Source of the DNA: Clavelina lepadiformis | Taxonomy: Eukaryota; Chordata; Ascidiacea; Aplousobranchia; Clavelinidae | Direction: 5' to 3' | DNA length: 64,000 nucleotides | Assembly: GCF_947623445.1 (NCBI RefSeq) | Contig: NC_135246.1 | Span: 13,251,856 to 13,315,855 of the forward strand | Shown here: positions 12,066-27,000 of the stretch, in pieces | Numbering within the stretch: position 1 is the stretch's first letter | How the letters are laid out: every line of letters starts with the position of its first letter | Made by a program: the position numbers and the translations under genes | The notes under the pieces: model-generated | Told to the model about the DNA's origin: nothing | Seen by the model: the letters and a program-made list of their open reading frames with translations, nothing else | Databases searched by the model: none

Positions 12066-15000
12066 CTACAAATCATACACTGGTGATGCTGTATTAGTTC
12101 TTAAAGCGGGACTCACAATATTGGCGGGCATGGACGATGGTGTTAGTTGTTGAGGCTGGGACACCAAGGGACCACCTAGGCCAACAAGTTGCTTTGGCTG
12201 GCTCAAGCCTAGCGCTCTCACTGATGCCGAAAAAGGTACGATAGGCACTGGGTTAGTCGGGGGTGCATAGGGAGCAGCCAATTGAACCCCGGGTGGGGGC
12301 GCGACGTTCAAGCTGGTTGGGGGCGTGATTTTCGGTAATGGGGCGGCAATTATTCCGGCTGGGTTAATAGGAGACGCCGATATCAACTGAGACTTGGGTG
12401 GTGATGATGAATAGGGGACATTCTGTGGTGTTGAAGGACGTGCGCACTCTCGGGGAACTTCAGGTGCTTTTGGGGCGATCAGTTCCCGCTTTTTTGGTTC
12501 TGAATGGAAGTAAAAGCAATTTATTATACAAACTTCCATTCAACTGAAATCTAACAAAGATTTCACCATACTTTGTTTCCTCAGTAAATCTGTCTGTTTG
12601 TTTTGCAAGCACACATTACTGTTGTGTGACAAAGAATAAAAAAGGTCAAAGTTTGATTCAAAAAAGAAACACCTTAAGCAAATAGGTTTGTTCGCGTTAC
12701 CTGGTGTTGGAGGCTTAAAAACTTCACTCTTCAAATTAGGTAGAAAGCAATCAATCCGTTCCCAAGTGACATCCCACAGACTCGTGTATCCTGATGGAGT
12801 CTCAGCGCTATGGAAGATGCCAGCGGTGTCCATTACAAGAAGCATGTTCTTCAGTGATTCTGGAATCGCCTCGTACTAAAAATTAGAAAAAAATAGTATA
12901 ACAACACGTACACTGCATTGAGTCCAGTCAAGTGCAACATATTTCATGAGTTGCCCCTACCAGTACATCACGTTTTCCGACGTGCATGTATTTATCCATG
13001 AAGTCGAGAATTGTAAGCCATAATGCAGTAAAGGTGGGAAGAGTGAGTAATGGAGTAAGATGTTGCAAGAATACCTGCATATAAAGCAAATGTTTAATGT
13101 TGTTTTATACTTCCCTAAACATAAAGATATGAGAAACTATTTATTTGGTTCAGCTTAAAACGTACTACTGTCTTACACATTTCCAAGCTATCAAATACAC
13201 ATAATTTAACAAATACACATAATTTAACAAAGCAATTACATTAACGTAATGAGTTAAAAAGTACCAAGTAAATTTTTTTAAGTGGGGACTTTTGCACCAT
13301 TAACAACACTTAATGGTTGTATGCGCTTCAAGTTAAATGGTTGAGTTGTTATCATAAGACGTTAAGTGTGTTTAAAAGCAATGAACCATCCTTAGGGGCG
13401 ACAAGTTTTAGAAATTCTAGAACCCTGCTGATTGTTGGTCAATTTGGGGAAGTGGTAATATTACCTATTCAGCCTTTTTACTGAATAAATGACACAAAAG
13501 CAAATGACGGAAACCTTAGAAAGAAGAGTTGCTCCTCTCATTCTTGTCTCCTCCATGCCATCCGGATCAGCAGGACTGATGTTTTCAAGAAGTTTTGTCA
13601 GAAGTGGAAAAAGTACCTGGAAAGGAGAATATTTTTAAATTTTTATGAACTAATAAATTAAACTTTTCATTAATAAATTAATCAAAAATGTTCACTGTAT
13701 TCAAAGTAAGATTACTTTGTTAAAGCAAGATTCCCATTCTTTGCCGGTCAAAGTTTGCAAATCATGGACAAGCAACGCTCGCTGCAGGTAAGTTAAAGCC
13801 GAAGTTCTTACTTGCCTTCTTGCATCACAGCACAGTCTGAAACCAAAATACCAACAGTTATGTCACAATGTATATATCACAATAACACTACCAAAACTAG
13901 GTAGATACCTGGCTATGCCCTGAAGCAAAGGACACCAACATTTATCCCAGAGGTTACTCGCTTCCGCCGTAACTGCAAGAGCTTGACTTCCGCTCTGAAT
14001 CCTTTTCCTCTCTTCCTCAGCCCATGAGCTGTAGATGGATGCGGCTCGGGTGTGCAGTGTGTGCATCAAGTCAAGCAACTAATACGATAAACAGTGGTTT
14101 TCAATCAATAAAAGATTCATGAGCTGCTATTTTTTTTCTGGTAATATACAGAACATTTGTAGATAATGATATCACAACATTGTAAAAGTAGAACCTGAAG
14201 GGACAAAGTGTGATATCCCCCAGGGACATTCTCAACCGCTGTTTCGTCATCTGAGGCTTGTCCAGAAAGGTATCTGTGATTAATGATTGCAGATAAAATC
14301 TATTTACCTTTGTGCAAACTGATAGCTTGGTTAATGAGTAACTAAGCAAACAAATGGTAGAAAAACAGAAACAGACACTTACCTCCCACTTACTGGGCTG
14401 CCAGAAGTCTTTCTCTTCACGTCTCGTTCTTTTCTCTTTTTTAGTTTTTTCTTATCCAGCTGCTTAGGCACGTGGTTCTCTGGTGACGCAGCGTGGTGTG
14501 CTCGATTCACTGAAAGTTAACATTGATAAAGAAAGAAAACTACTTCATTTCCCTGAGTCAAAAATATCAATAGTACAGGTTTGACAGTAACAGTTAGCGG
14601 CTCAAAACATAACTTTTTGATGTATCGGTACAAGTGACAATGCAACACATTCAACATCTAACCTCCGTTGATGCTTGCTTCGACAAATGTCCGTATGCAC
14701 CTCACACAGAGCTCAAAGTTGTCCGGTGTTACATGAGCTGCATCTCTCACCAAGAAAGCCAAAGTCTCGCAGCTTTTCACCATGCACCGCATGTCATGCT
14801 GCCTCAACTCCTCGCCCAGCTGCAGCGTGAACTGATTGCATGGAGTGGGTGGTGGTGGAATTACCTGAAATGGAAAATTGTCAGCAAATGATTAAAACAA
14901 AATCTATCACTGGCTGTATTGTTCTATCCTTATTTTGAGTGTCACTATCGATACCCGAGGATACAAAGTTTGTTTGTATTACAAACCTGGATTGTGGAAG

Positions 15001-18000
15001 ATTTGTCTAGAGGCTTCTGCAGTTTCTGTGACAATACAATAATGACATGATGTGAGGTACGAAAAAATTAAATTTTAGTAATAATACGAACTTTAAGTGC
15101 ATGGTTAAATGAGGCATAGCAGCAAAATCAAAGTTGATAAATCATTTGATGACCAACAAACAATCAAGTTTTGGCGTTGTGATTCAGCTTGCACCCAATA
15201 CAAAACCAATAAGACAACATTAAACTAGACCAGCACAGTCCAACTTTTGGTACGCGAAGACATTTTTTGACTCGCATAAACTTTGCATATACCCATGACA
15301 TTATGCCGTTGTAACATAACTGCATTTATAACAAAAAAGGCGGAAGAGGTAAACGCACGATGTTTTTGAAATTTTATTTGTCAACTGCGAACAATACAAA
15401 AATCGATTCCAAGCCAGGTGGAATTTGTTATCTGCGGAAAGCTTAACTTAATTTCTATGGGCCCTCACTTTGCCTCCATTCGTACTCAGTATTCTGTTGA
15501 TAAGTGGGCCTACACCGAACATGTTGTCTAACAGTGGAGTATCATAAAGCTGCTTAACATTTACAGGAAAATAAATTATTTATTACTGGACATAAATTTT
15601 GCGATTCACAATTGAAAATTTAATGCAATTTTAAAAATTAAATTCACAAAGACAAGAATTTTATTGAAAATTATGGTTAGGGAAATAACCCTTTCATTAA
15701 CACTTTTATGTTTCAATTTACTGCCTGTTTGAATTTAATTTTGTTTGCTCATTTGTTTTCTAAGCTAAACTGGGCGCACTTCTTTGATAGATGCATCCAA
15801 TTACTTTTTACTTCTGCGCAAGGTCTTTGGTTTCATGATATCTCATTTAAGCAAACTTTAATGTGTTTTGTCAAACTTGGTCGCGATCATAAGCAGGTTT
15901 TTTTAAAAGTTTGGCTTCACCTACAGCTCAGAAGTTTCGAGAAACCATAACTACACAACGACTAAACCTGCTATTTTTTGTATTTGCAGAAGTATAAATT
16001 TTAAGGGATAGTTGGACAAGTTTAAGATATCGTTTTGGCCCGTCAAAACACTGATATTACAATATTTTCATTTGTGACAAGCAGTTAAGTATTGTTCCAC
16101 CACCTTGAGTTAAACAAAGGACAACAAAGTGACAATCTAACTCAACAAAAAATGGAAGGAACAGAGAATAGCTTATTTACAATAAATAGCACTAAGTGTT
16201 ACAAACTTTAAATGCAAGCAAAAATTTATATTGATCAAGCAATCACCACTTAGATTCGAGCTACAGCATAAATTAGGACTAGGAAAATATATCCGGCTAA
16301 TTGTTAGCTAACAGCTAAAGCTATTTGAAATTTGTTAGCCATTAGCCAAATATGTCTTAGTAAACATTTGTTGTAATTCAGTGACTGACGAAATTGCAGG
16401 GCTACGAAGACAGTGATATACACTATGCAGTGCGCACTTGTCATTAGTTATAAAGTGAAATTAGTTGCTAAAAATTAACAAGTGCTGTTTATGTGAAAAT
16501 GACAATGAATAATAGAAAATGACACCACAGAAAATACGACATTTTAGCAATGAAAACTTATAATGTAACCAAATGTACAGATTAGCTGTAATGCAAAAAC
16601 GTTCAGGACAATACAAAAATTAAGATATACAATTATTATACATACTAATATCAGAAAAAATAAAAACCCTTAGTAGCAAACGTGCAATGCTACTGCATGC
16701 CAACTCACCAAAACCAAACAGTCTCCATCTAACGACTGAAGGCGAAAAGTATAAAATACTGAAAGTTATGAATTTTTGGTCACATTAATTGCATTAGTTG
16801 TAACTTAGCATGACTTCGAAACCTTGCATAGCATTCATGATACAAGCTGTATTGTCTCATCATGCTACTACAACCATAATCCTTTTTGATGCAAAAAATA
16901 TAGAAATTCAAGCATCTGTACAGGTTATGAACTTAATATAAACAGGTAGCAAACATAATTTTGTAAAGGTTACCTGCACATCTGCTTCCACAGGAGGTCC
17001 TGGATGATTTTCATACAACTCACTGTCGGATGTGTAACCACGATCTGACAACAAATTGTTCCGATCACCGACTGGTGCTGTTTCACTGTCCGAGTGTGTT
17101 TCTGCAGGTTTAAAATTCAATTTAAAATTATTACAAATCAATATCATGTCCTACTAATCAAGTCATAAAATGCTTGAAGGGATGACAGCTTATATCAAAA
17201 AGAACTATTATCTCAACGAACTGGTTGAAGAATATGTAACTGTGACCTAACTATGTGGTAAATTTGACAATCATTGGGATGATTGCGATATCATGAGAAA
17301 ATCAATTCATAGCATAACACTTGCTTGCAGTATGAGAACTAACAGGAGAATTTTAGCTCATTTTTTGTATCGAATGAGAGGTTAGCATAGAACAGGGGTT
17401 CCCAACCGGTGGTACGCGTACCACTAGTGGTACGCGGGAGCTTTTCAGGTGGTACGCGAGCAGCTCTCCGTTGCATGCGATATACAGTATAGTAGTATAA
17501 CAATTTAATTTTGAGTTGCTAAAATATGCGAACAACACTTTTATTTCTTTCCGTACTAAATTCTCTGCACTCAGTAAGCTACTTTTGTCGATCTTGCTCC
17601 CTGCTGTCATTGTTATTAATACAGTGCTGCTGTGCGAATATTGGATCAAATTAGTTGTTTTGAAAATAGTGGTACGTGTTGACAATCCGTGGTGGCTAAG
17701 TGGTACGAGAACATAAAAAGGTTGGGAACCCCTGGCATAGAGAATAAGCAACAGATGGCATTTCAATGAGGCAATGAAACATGCTAAGCGTTCCCCTCCC
17801 TTTAAGTGGTCGGGGATACATGTTTGATTAAACCATAGTGTGTACAATGTACATGTGCTCAATGCACAGACATTATGGATGCTAAATATTTCATCACATA
17901 CTTCTGTCCAGATGTGAACCATCTGAAGAAACCAAGGTATCTTGTGATGGCTGGCGAGATAAATCGGCATTACTAGCTGCAGGAACATGAAGTATGGGTG

Positions 18001-21000
18001 GAGGTACTGCACCAGCTCCAACACATTTCATAACTGTGAAAACAGTTATAATGAATTTCAAAAGAAATGAATTGATTAAATGAAGCAATTTACAATCAAC
18101 TGAGGAATGTACAATTGCTTGCCCAATAAATATAGAAATTAAATGGCACAATACAACAACAAACCTGTAAAAATTGTGATCCAGTCTTCGCGAGAATGTA
18201 TGTTTGCAGCATTTGTACGAAGTAGTTCGTGAAGCCCATAGCCAATCTGGCGACTTACCTACATAACACAGACACAATGATTAAAATAGCTAAATGAGCC
18301 ATGCAGTAAAATAAGATCAACTTTGTACAGTATATCAGTCAACCTTCGGGATGATGCAAGGCTTGATCATAAGTAGAATCTGCAGAGATGCAAGGACTTC
18401 CTCAGCCACATCTTCCCTGTGAAGAAGACGGATTGCCATCCGGAGTAATCCGACCACAGCTCTCTCCAGGAGGAGACTGTAGTCAGTTGCCATGACAACA
18501 ATGGTATAAAGATGGTCGCGCACCATTTGCCATAAAGATAATATACGATCCCTAAAAATATAATAATAATGCTCTATCTCACAAAAAAATTACCAATGCT
18601 TAAAGCAAGTATCAGGCCCCAAATTGGAAAAATGCTAAAATGAAAATCCTCTTTTTTGCCCTTTGCCCAATAATAGAATAAGGTCATAATATTAACCATA
18701 TGTGGAAATTACCTATTCTGCAATATAACCCTAAGCAATAATTCCAGAAAAAATATGGCAGAATCTTCACTATACGTAGTCCCCATCTGCTCATGAGTGT
18801 GAGGACCCCTTGACGAATCCATGAGAGCTTTAATCAACTCCTGAAAAATTGCGATTTTATTAAGCTGTTTTCATTTTCTCAATACTTCGGTAAATTTATT
18901 GGTTTTATATTCCAGATGACACATTAAGTCTTACCTGCAGTGAGTCAAGCCTCAAAAATTTGCTCTCAGTTACAAGTGTTTCAAGCTGTAGTTCTTTTAC
19001 ACATTCCTAGAAAAGAATGACTAATTCATGCAAATATAGTAGTTTGTGGTTTTATAGTTACAAATTTTGAGTCGTAACCAGCTTAGACCTGTGCCAGTCT
19101 TAACGCCTCTTGGTCTTCAGCTGTGGCAGATTTCTGACTAGAGTTATCACCAGGCCCTCCACCCAACGTCATAAATTGATAAAAACTGCTGAAGATGGAA
19201 GAATCTGACCTGAAGTGTTTGAAATAAAACTGATTGAAAGCTTTCAAGAAATTTTAAACGCAGTGAGTCTGAATCTGTTCTAATGTCAACCACACTGTGC
19301 TTTAAACGTTATAATATAAAAACATAAACCATGTGAAAGTATGTTTAAGAAACAGACATAGCAATTGTCATGACATAAAAACTTTATCGCAACAGCAAAA
19401 TTTTAGCCCTAACCAGGTGGTCTATGAATGTACAAACCTCTGCATCGGAAGTTTCTCTCGGATCAGACTTATCCTGCCTGTTGGATCAACAAAGTCCTCA
19501 ACTTCCACCATGGCTGTTGGAAGAAGTTCTGCTCGATAAAAAGGCAAGATGATGTCAAAAATATTCCTCCATCCTTCACGAAGTATGTCTCCATGGCGAT
19601 GGGCGAGGTGGAATGCAGTGCGAGCAGCAAGCTGAGCTTTTCCGTTTACACCAAAACCAATTGCTGCAGCTTCAGGTGCCTTGACCATATAACGAACGTG
19701 TAAAAATGACAACAGAAGAAATAAATCCTTTGCAAATATTGATACAATTTTTGTTTACAAAACAATATCAGAAAAAATTGTTATGTTAGAATATTAAACA
19801 GTATCATGTTACTTTTATGTAATTTATATAATCACTTAGACAAACATTAACTTCCATCATATAACTAGTTGTTTACACAATTTACAAAATTATTTCTGTA
19901 AATAAACACTACTTCACCTCTCCACCATTAGCTAATGTGGTGAATTTACAGAGGGAGACAATCAAGTTATCAAAAACATCACTCATCCCAAAATGTGCGC
20001 TAATTAGGGCACATTTCCTGTAAAAAAAAACAAAAAGATTGATAACTGATAATTCCTCTGCTGTTCTGGTGTTTAAGTATTAACTTGGCTGTTACTAACC
20101 GATATCCTGTGATGGACTTTTGAATGATTTGTTCATCCAACGACTTATCAAACACGTAGGATAGAGCAGATACAGTAGGACCCCAGTTCATTGCAAACAG
20201 GTCTCGATCATAGATGTGAAGATTTTCTGTGCCATTTGGTGCACTGCAGTAAGCGTAAAACATAATCATGTCCATGTCACAATTAATAGCATTAAAAAAC
20301 TTCTAGAGCATATCTTGAATGGAAAGCAAAAGCTAAATAACTTGGCTATAAAATTTATGATTTACCCAGTAGAAGGTGCTTGAAGCCAGATGCCCTCTGA
20401 AGACGAACCTCTCCTCAAAAACAGGTTCCAGAGCCACTTGTCACGAATAGGACCTACTTGCTCTTCTGGAAGAACTATTTCATCATTTCTGAAAATAGCA
20501 GTGACACTGATCAACTGTAGAGTGCTGCACTTTGTTATGGCTGCTTTTTTTCGAATTAAGTGAAGAAACAAGCTTGTCCAAAATATGAAGAGATATGTGT
20601 CAAGAGATCAATATCTTAAAGTTATTGCAACCCTTACGCCCGGTAAAAAATCCTTCATGCGCAATCAAAAATATAAAATAAATACAAAAAGCAACTAACA
20701 CTATAACTCAACATTTTTGTACTTAAAACCAGAATGCCGAACTGGAACTGAACAACTGAACCTTTAAACTGGTTTGAGCGGATGATTTTAGAAAACTGAA
20801 CCAGAACAAGAACCCAATATATTAAATCTGTCTGAACCAAAACCAAAACCGAACCTGAACCATATATATGTATATGTTTTGTCAGTAAAAATATCTAAAT
20901 TTACATGAAACGCACATTAAGCAGATTGACAGACAAAACAAATGATAGTACTTTTAACTAGTATGTATATCACAATTTTTACCTAATTGTGTTGTAAATT

Positions 21001-24000
21001 TCTTCCAACATGGCTTGTTCAAAGTCAATGCCACCATTGCAGCCTTTAACGTTTCGTTTGAAATCATTCATGTTCATCGGCTCATTTTGTTTCCGAACAT
21101 TACGGTTATGTTGGTCAGTGTTGAGCATGATAATAGCATAAGATAATGTAAATGCGGCATCAAGGTTCATAAATGGATGATGGTTACATTCCTTGGTTGA
21201 AATAAAAAATTTCTGTTGATCAACGTTGTTCATACCACAAACAGACTTGGGATTTTAAGAATCGTTAGTCCTTCATTTCATTTCTATCTAGTTATATTAC
21301 AAAAAACTTTTTTGACAACAGTATCATGAGAAATAGTTTTACTTCCAAAATCACAGGAGAAAAAATCAACTTACCGACCAATAAGCTGAAAAGGCTTCAA
21401 TAAGTCGCTGTATGACAGGTGCTTCTCCTGGCAAGCGAAATGTCTCCAGATACATTCTGAGACTTTCATCAACTCGAAGTCCTTCAAACTTGAAAGTTCT
21501 ACAAAACATTGCAACATTCAGTAATTATCAAAGCAAATCGCCACCCAAGACAGCAGAACACCAAAAAAGCCCCAAACATATCAACCTGGAGCTATATAGA
21601 ATAAATACCTCACAAAACCATCGAGAATTTCAGGATTTCTTCTATCACTGATGTATTCACCAATCATTTTCTTATCGAGCCATGGGTTCACTCGCAGCCA
21701 TTTTGATACCTCTCTGGTGTCAAGTGGAACCGCAAGAAGATTTTGCTCCTGGAGGAAGGCAATGCCCTTTTTGGGCTTTTGGTTGAACAGTTCTGTGCCA
21801 CTTTGGAGAATCTATATATCAAGTAGAAATAATAAATGTAAGAATATCTCAACATTATGCCTCTAAAAATAAAGTAGGAAAAAGATTTTTCTTCTGAAAT
21901 TATGCGCACAATACAGTACTACCAGCAATCTTAAAATAATTGAAATCATTTCCAAAATCTTTGGCAATGAACCTTTTTCTTCTGCTTAATTTGCTGTAGT
22001 TCTTCTATTAATGGGAATGTTCCACTAAAACGAGGTGGAACTTTGTCAGGGATTGCTTCTGGTGCAGCCTTGCCGTCCAAATTTTGGTTTACTAAATTTT
22101 CACCAACATTTTGACCACAAGGAGGCACACTTGATGTCCACATTGGAGTCGACTTTAACGGAGTTGAAACAGGTGTAGTAGATTGTGTGCCTGAAAAATA
22201 TAGATCAATGATTCTAGCAAGATTTTCAAGTTATCAACCAAGATGTCAATTTTTAAAACTTTTTTCACACCAGGTGCAAATTCTTTTGCAATTTACCTTT
22301 GGTTGGTTCAAAGGGGTTTATGTCAGGATCGTTTCTGACAATTTCCCGTTGATTGCAGCGTTGCTCTACACTCCGAACTACAGTCAACAAAGCTTCAAGC
22401 GACAGCAAGTGGGTAGTGTATAAGCCAGATACAGGAAAAGCATTCTAAAAACAAAATAAATCAAAATAATATTAACAACTAGCACTTAACTATATAATTT
22501 CAGTTTATTTAAAACAGTGTTTCCTAAACTTTTTTGTAGTAACACCCATTTTCTTCCCAAAAGAATTCTTAGTGCCCACATATTCAAAAATTTTAAAGTA
22601 CATGGAAAAGTCAACACTCCTCTCTGTAAAGTTTTGAAAATATATAATGTTGTTCCTTACTCCCTTGTTTTAGTTTGCTAAGTAGGACTTAAACTCACTC
22701 TATGTATTAATGAAATTTGGATATTTTGCCACTATGTAAAGAACATTTATGTGGTCAAGCCTTAGGCTTAAACCAGGGCTTCCCAAACTGGGGGTCGCGA
22801 CCCCGCAAGGGGTCGCGTAACGAACGTCAGGGGTCGCAGAGCGTATACCAATTTTACACGAAGTACAAAATACAATCAAAACAAAATATCGTTCCAGCCT
22901 AATCAACATTAAAACCGCCTTGAGACCAGCATTAGCAGATGTTGAGCCACGGCTGGACTTGCTTTGTAGCAGAAAGCAGTCGCACCAATCACACTGAATA
23001 AATGTGTGTGCTTTTTTTGTTTCCAGTGGCCTACATATGTGTAAAGTAGTAAGTAGGCTTTGAGTACTGGTTGCTTGAATTCAGTCTTTGCATCTCAATA
23101 AATGTCACTAATGACAAAGGTATATTTCGCACTGCTAATCAATTTAAACGTGAAGGGTCGCGGAAAACTTCAGAAGTTTGAAAGGGGTCGCGAGCAAAAA
23201 AGTTTGGGAAGCCCTGGCTTAAACCCTAAAACCTGTCTTTTAAATTTCGTGATGCGATGAATGTAAATAAAATGTTTCAAAGACCAGTCAGAGAAGAAAA
23301 TGCCTAAAAATTCGTGACTTGAAACTGAGCAGTTTATGTAAACTTGGGTGGTAGGTGTATTATTTTGTAATGTATATATCAGCAAAACTGAAAGCACTGA
23401 ACAGTAATGATTCAAGACTGATGGATGCCTTAACTGAAGATAGCCTAATGTTTTTGTAAATAAACAGACGCAACTTGTGAACAATCATACTTGTATCTCA
23501 AAGCAATCTGACAAAAATGGCCTTTTTGCATATATTTAAATCGTGAACTAAATAAGCTGCTTTTCTACCTTTTTTTTACAAGTTGTCATGTTTTTGACGA
23601 CATGTTTAATTTATTGTAAATACCAATAAATTGCTGAAAAAGTTGAATCTAGATTTTGTAATAATTTTTTTGCGACCTTAGCCAGGTAGCAAACTTAACT
23701 GAGATATTATGATACTGTAACATTGTTAATCAATATTTGCAAAAGGACAATTATCCCAATAATAGTGCTTGGTAAATTTACTCACAATTGCGTGACAGAT
23801 TTTGCTATGGAACCATTATTGTCAATTTTGCCTACTCATCATATGTCATATCAGAGTCAAAAGAAATTTTAACTCACAAAAAATTAAAACAATCGAAAAA
23901 TTCATTAGTGAATCCATGGGGCATTATAGAAGTAACATAAGATGGTGTACCTGCATTTTAACGATGGATAGGATCTATCAATGATTTATTGGATGGTAGC

Positions 24001-27000
24001 ATTTTACATTTGAACATTAGTCTCAGTAATCAACTAATCAGCATCAGCTAAAGCTCAGTAATCACTAATCTGTATAATGCCATGTGTGATAAATCAGTAA
24101 TAACATTATGACACAGGGAAGTCTAAGGGACCAACACATCAGATTGCTTGTTCCTCAACAAAGAAAAAGCATATTTTAGCTACAACAGAACTTTTAATGA
24201 CATGATAATTCCTTTGGGATTTTTCAATTGTCATATGCACTGCTATCCTTAGAATGCTTTTGGCTTTATTTATAGCCAAGCTTAGAAAAATTGAAACAAG
24301 TGGTTTGTATTTCTATTTATCACAAATCACATTTAATAGTAAGTGGATTTAACTAATAGTTTTTTCTTGCAATGATAATCTTGCAAGGAAAAGTGGGCAA
24401 AGTGCAAAAAGCACCTGTAAGAAGCCCTTAATATACACCAACTTATAATCTAAGAATTGCACATACTTTTGAAAGCAATTTGCTGAGATCTTCAAACATG
24501 TTGGAGCAGTAGAAATCACAATCATAATTGAGATATAATTCAGTCACCAAACCAGGTATGTGCCATAACTGTACAACCGCTTCTAGTGAGAGCTCTTTGG
24601 CTTCATAAGACAGCTTAGGATTGTCACTTGATATCAAATCCATAAGTTTTTTCAGAAATTGCTGCATTAGAAAAGTCAGAATTTGAGAGGACAATAATAA
24701 TGAATGTATATTAAGGTAGCTGAGTGTAAAATGTGTAATGTGAAAACATAATGATACGATGGATATATTCACAAACATGCACTTGCGATAAAACGTCAGA
24801 ATTAAATATTCTACGCAAAACTCTCACTTCAAGTTGAAACTTAAGATCTTTTCGAAGAGACTGGAAGAGCAAAAGAGAGACACGAATAGAAGATGCAACC
24901 AATCCCAATCTTTCAACACTTAGTAACTAAAAAAAAACATCAATTGGGAATTAAATGATATAGATAACAGCTTTCTTGTAAAATAGTTAGCATCGAATGA
25001 TTAGAATGAAACAATGCAAAGGGAAAGCAAGTATACAAGTTACTACTGACACCTGAAATAAATATCTGCACATGTCATCTTTCACAAGCAACAACAAAGA
25101 AGGAAATTTTCCGATTTCATCATGTGAAACCTCGAGGGCGACCATAAGCAGTGACATCCCCATGTGTATCATGACATCTGAGTTATGCCTTTCAAAATTA
25201 GAGAAAAATGGTAAAGAAAAATACGAGAAATATTGTGCATTTACAACTTACATGGCACGGTTTTCTAATCACACTATCAACAAATGTGCTAGTGGATAAA
25301 TAATACCCCTCATGTTCTGAAAACATAAAACTAAATGACACAACGCTTATGTAACTAGCAACTGCTTCAAAAATCTGTTTCCAAATAATAACAAAAATAG
25401 AACATTTGCCTGCACCTGTCATGCGGGTTAGTTAGAGATATTAGGAATCTGAAAAGTTCCCGAACACAAGGAAGTCCGTATGGCAGAAGTGGACCAGAAA
25501 AACTGGCATGTGGTGACGCAGTAAAACGAACCTGAACAAAGATATAGCCGTCTTGTAGTTCATTGAAAAATGGCTTTGACTTTTTGTGACAGTACTGGGT
25601 AAGTGGCACAATTGATGCAAACTTACTCCTCGGGGGTTGTTAGATGTCTCCGCATCTTGAACTGATCCATTTTCACTTATCTGGGACTGAAGTTCCAACT
25701 CATCTCCAGCATCAACAGCAGACTCCTGACGTTGCACCTCACCTACTCCATCTTCTTTCTCACCATTCTCAGTATCAGCCATCGCTCCCTGAGTGAGAAT
25801 GTTTAAATTTTATTAACCAAACAAAATATCTTCATTGGCATTTGTAGGCAAGGGTGGTACCAGATAACTAAAATCCATTGATGATATCTGCCCTTTAATT
25901 TGTAACCTTCTGTACAATATCCACATTTAAAAGAAAAATCATTAATTTTTGGACGAAGCAGACTGCTGGAATCTAGCTTTCCATTGAGATGAATAGATGC
26001 AGCGTGGTCGTATGACAATGGGTTAGCATTATATATATATAGCAAGCAATTATCAATCACTTCATCATTATCTGCTGCATGGGAATCATTAGCTTCATTG
26101 TCTTCTTTGGCCACTTCTGGTTCTTTGTTTTCTGAACAAATTCAGAACATCAGTTGGCTATAACATTGCACACTAAATATAAACTTATTTATCAATCTTA
26201 CATAATGGTTTACAACATTATTGTGTTGACTTAACCTAACACCTGTAAGTTTGTGTAAACAGCTTCGCAAATAATGGTAACTAGTTCTAACTTTCAGGCA
26301 AATGACAAGGCAGTAACTTCTAGTGTACCTGTGTCATTCTCATTTGCTTCCCTTAATCCTGCATCACTTGCTTCCAAGGTAACATTACCCACGGGTTTCG
26401 GCTCAGTGCTTTCAACCTCGCCACTGCAGTGAAAATTTAATACACGATTACGGAAAGCAATCTTAAAAAGCTGAGCTAAGAAACATGCAAGAAATTGAGT
26501 TACTAATAATTCAGTTTGTAATAAAAGTAAGACTTTGTTTGAGGAGCTGGTTTTTCCTCCTGAGCAGGAAGTATCTGTGGAGGATGCTGATTGTTCTTCT
26601 TTTGCTCATTCTTTTTCCTTTTACTGGATTTTTTATGCCCCTTGCCTCGTGTCCCAGCATCACCCATACCACCAGCTCTCATTTTTAGCTGAAAAATTTG
26701 CAAAAAAATAATAATCTTTCATTATTCTCATGGCAGTGATTTAATTTGTTACACCATCAACTACAGAAATACCGTTGTGAGCAATCAATAACTTACAATT
26801 TACGTCATAACTTGAATTCTTTTGATGCTCTTAGAAGTTTGCCAATATCAGCAAGTGACCTTAAACTATGCGATAACACCAAATGTATTAAAAGAAAATA
26901 CCCTTTTCATTGTGCTTGAGGATGGATCTTTCATGTCTTCTGTAAACTCAGGTAAGCGAGTGAACAAAACCTGAACCATATCCACAAGTGTGTGCTCAGC

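Noticed and set aside
17353..18024. 223-codon minus-strand open frame
   Set aside because: It is an off-frame reading of a GBF1 exon (17902-18033) that runs on through intron and the hAT MITE at 17393-17734; the GBF1 frame and splice sites explain the coding part.
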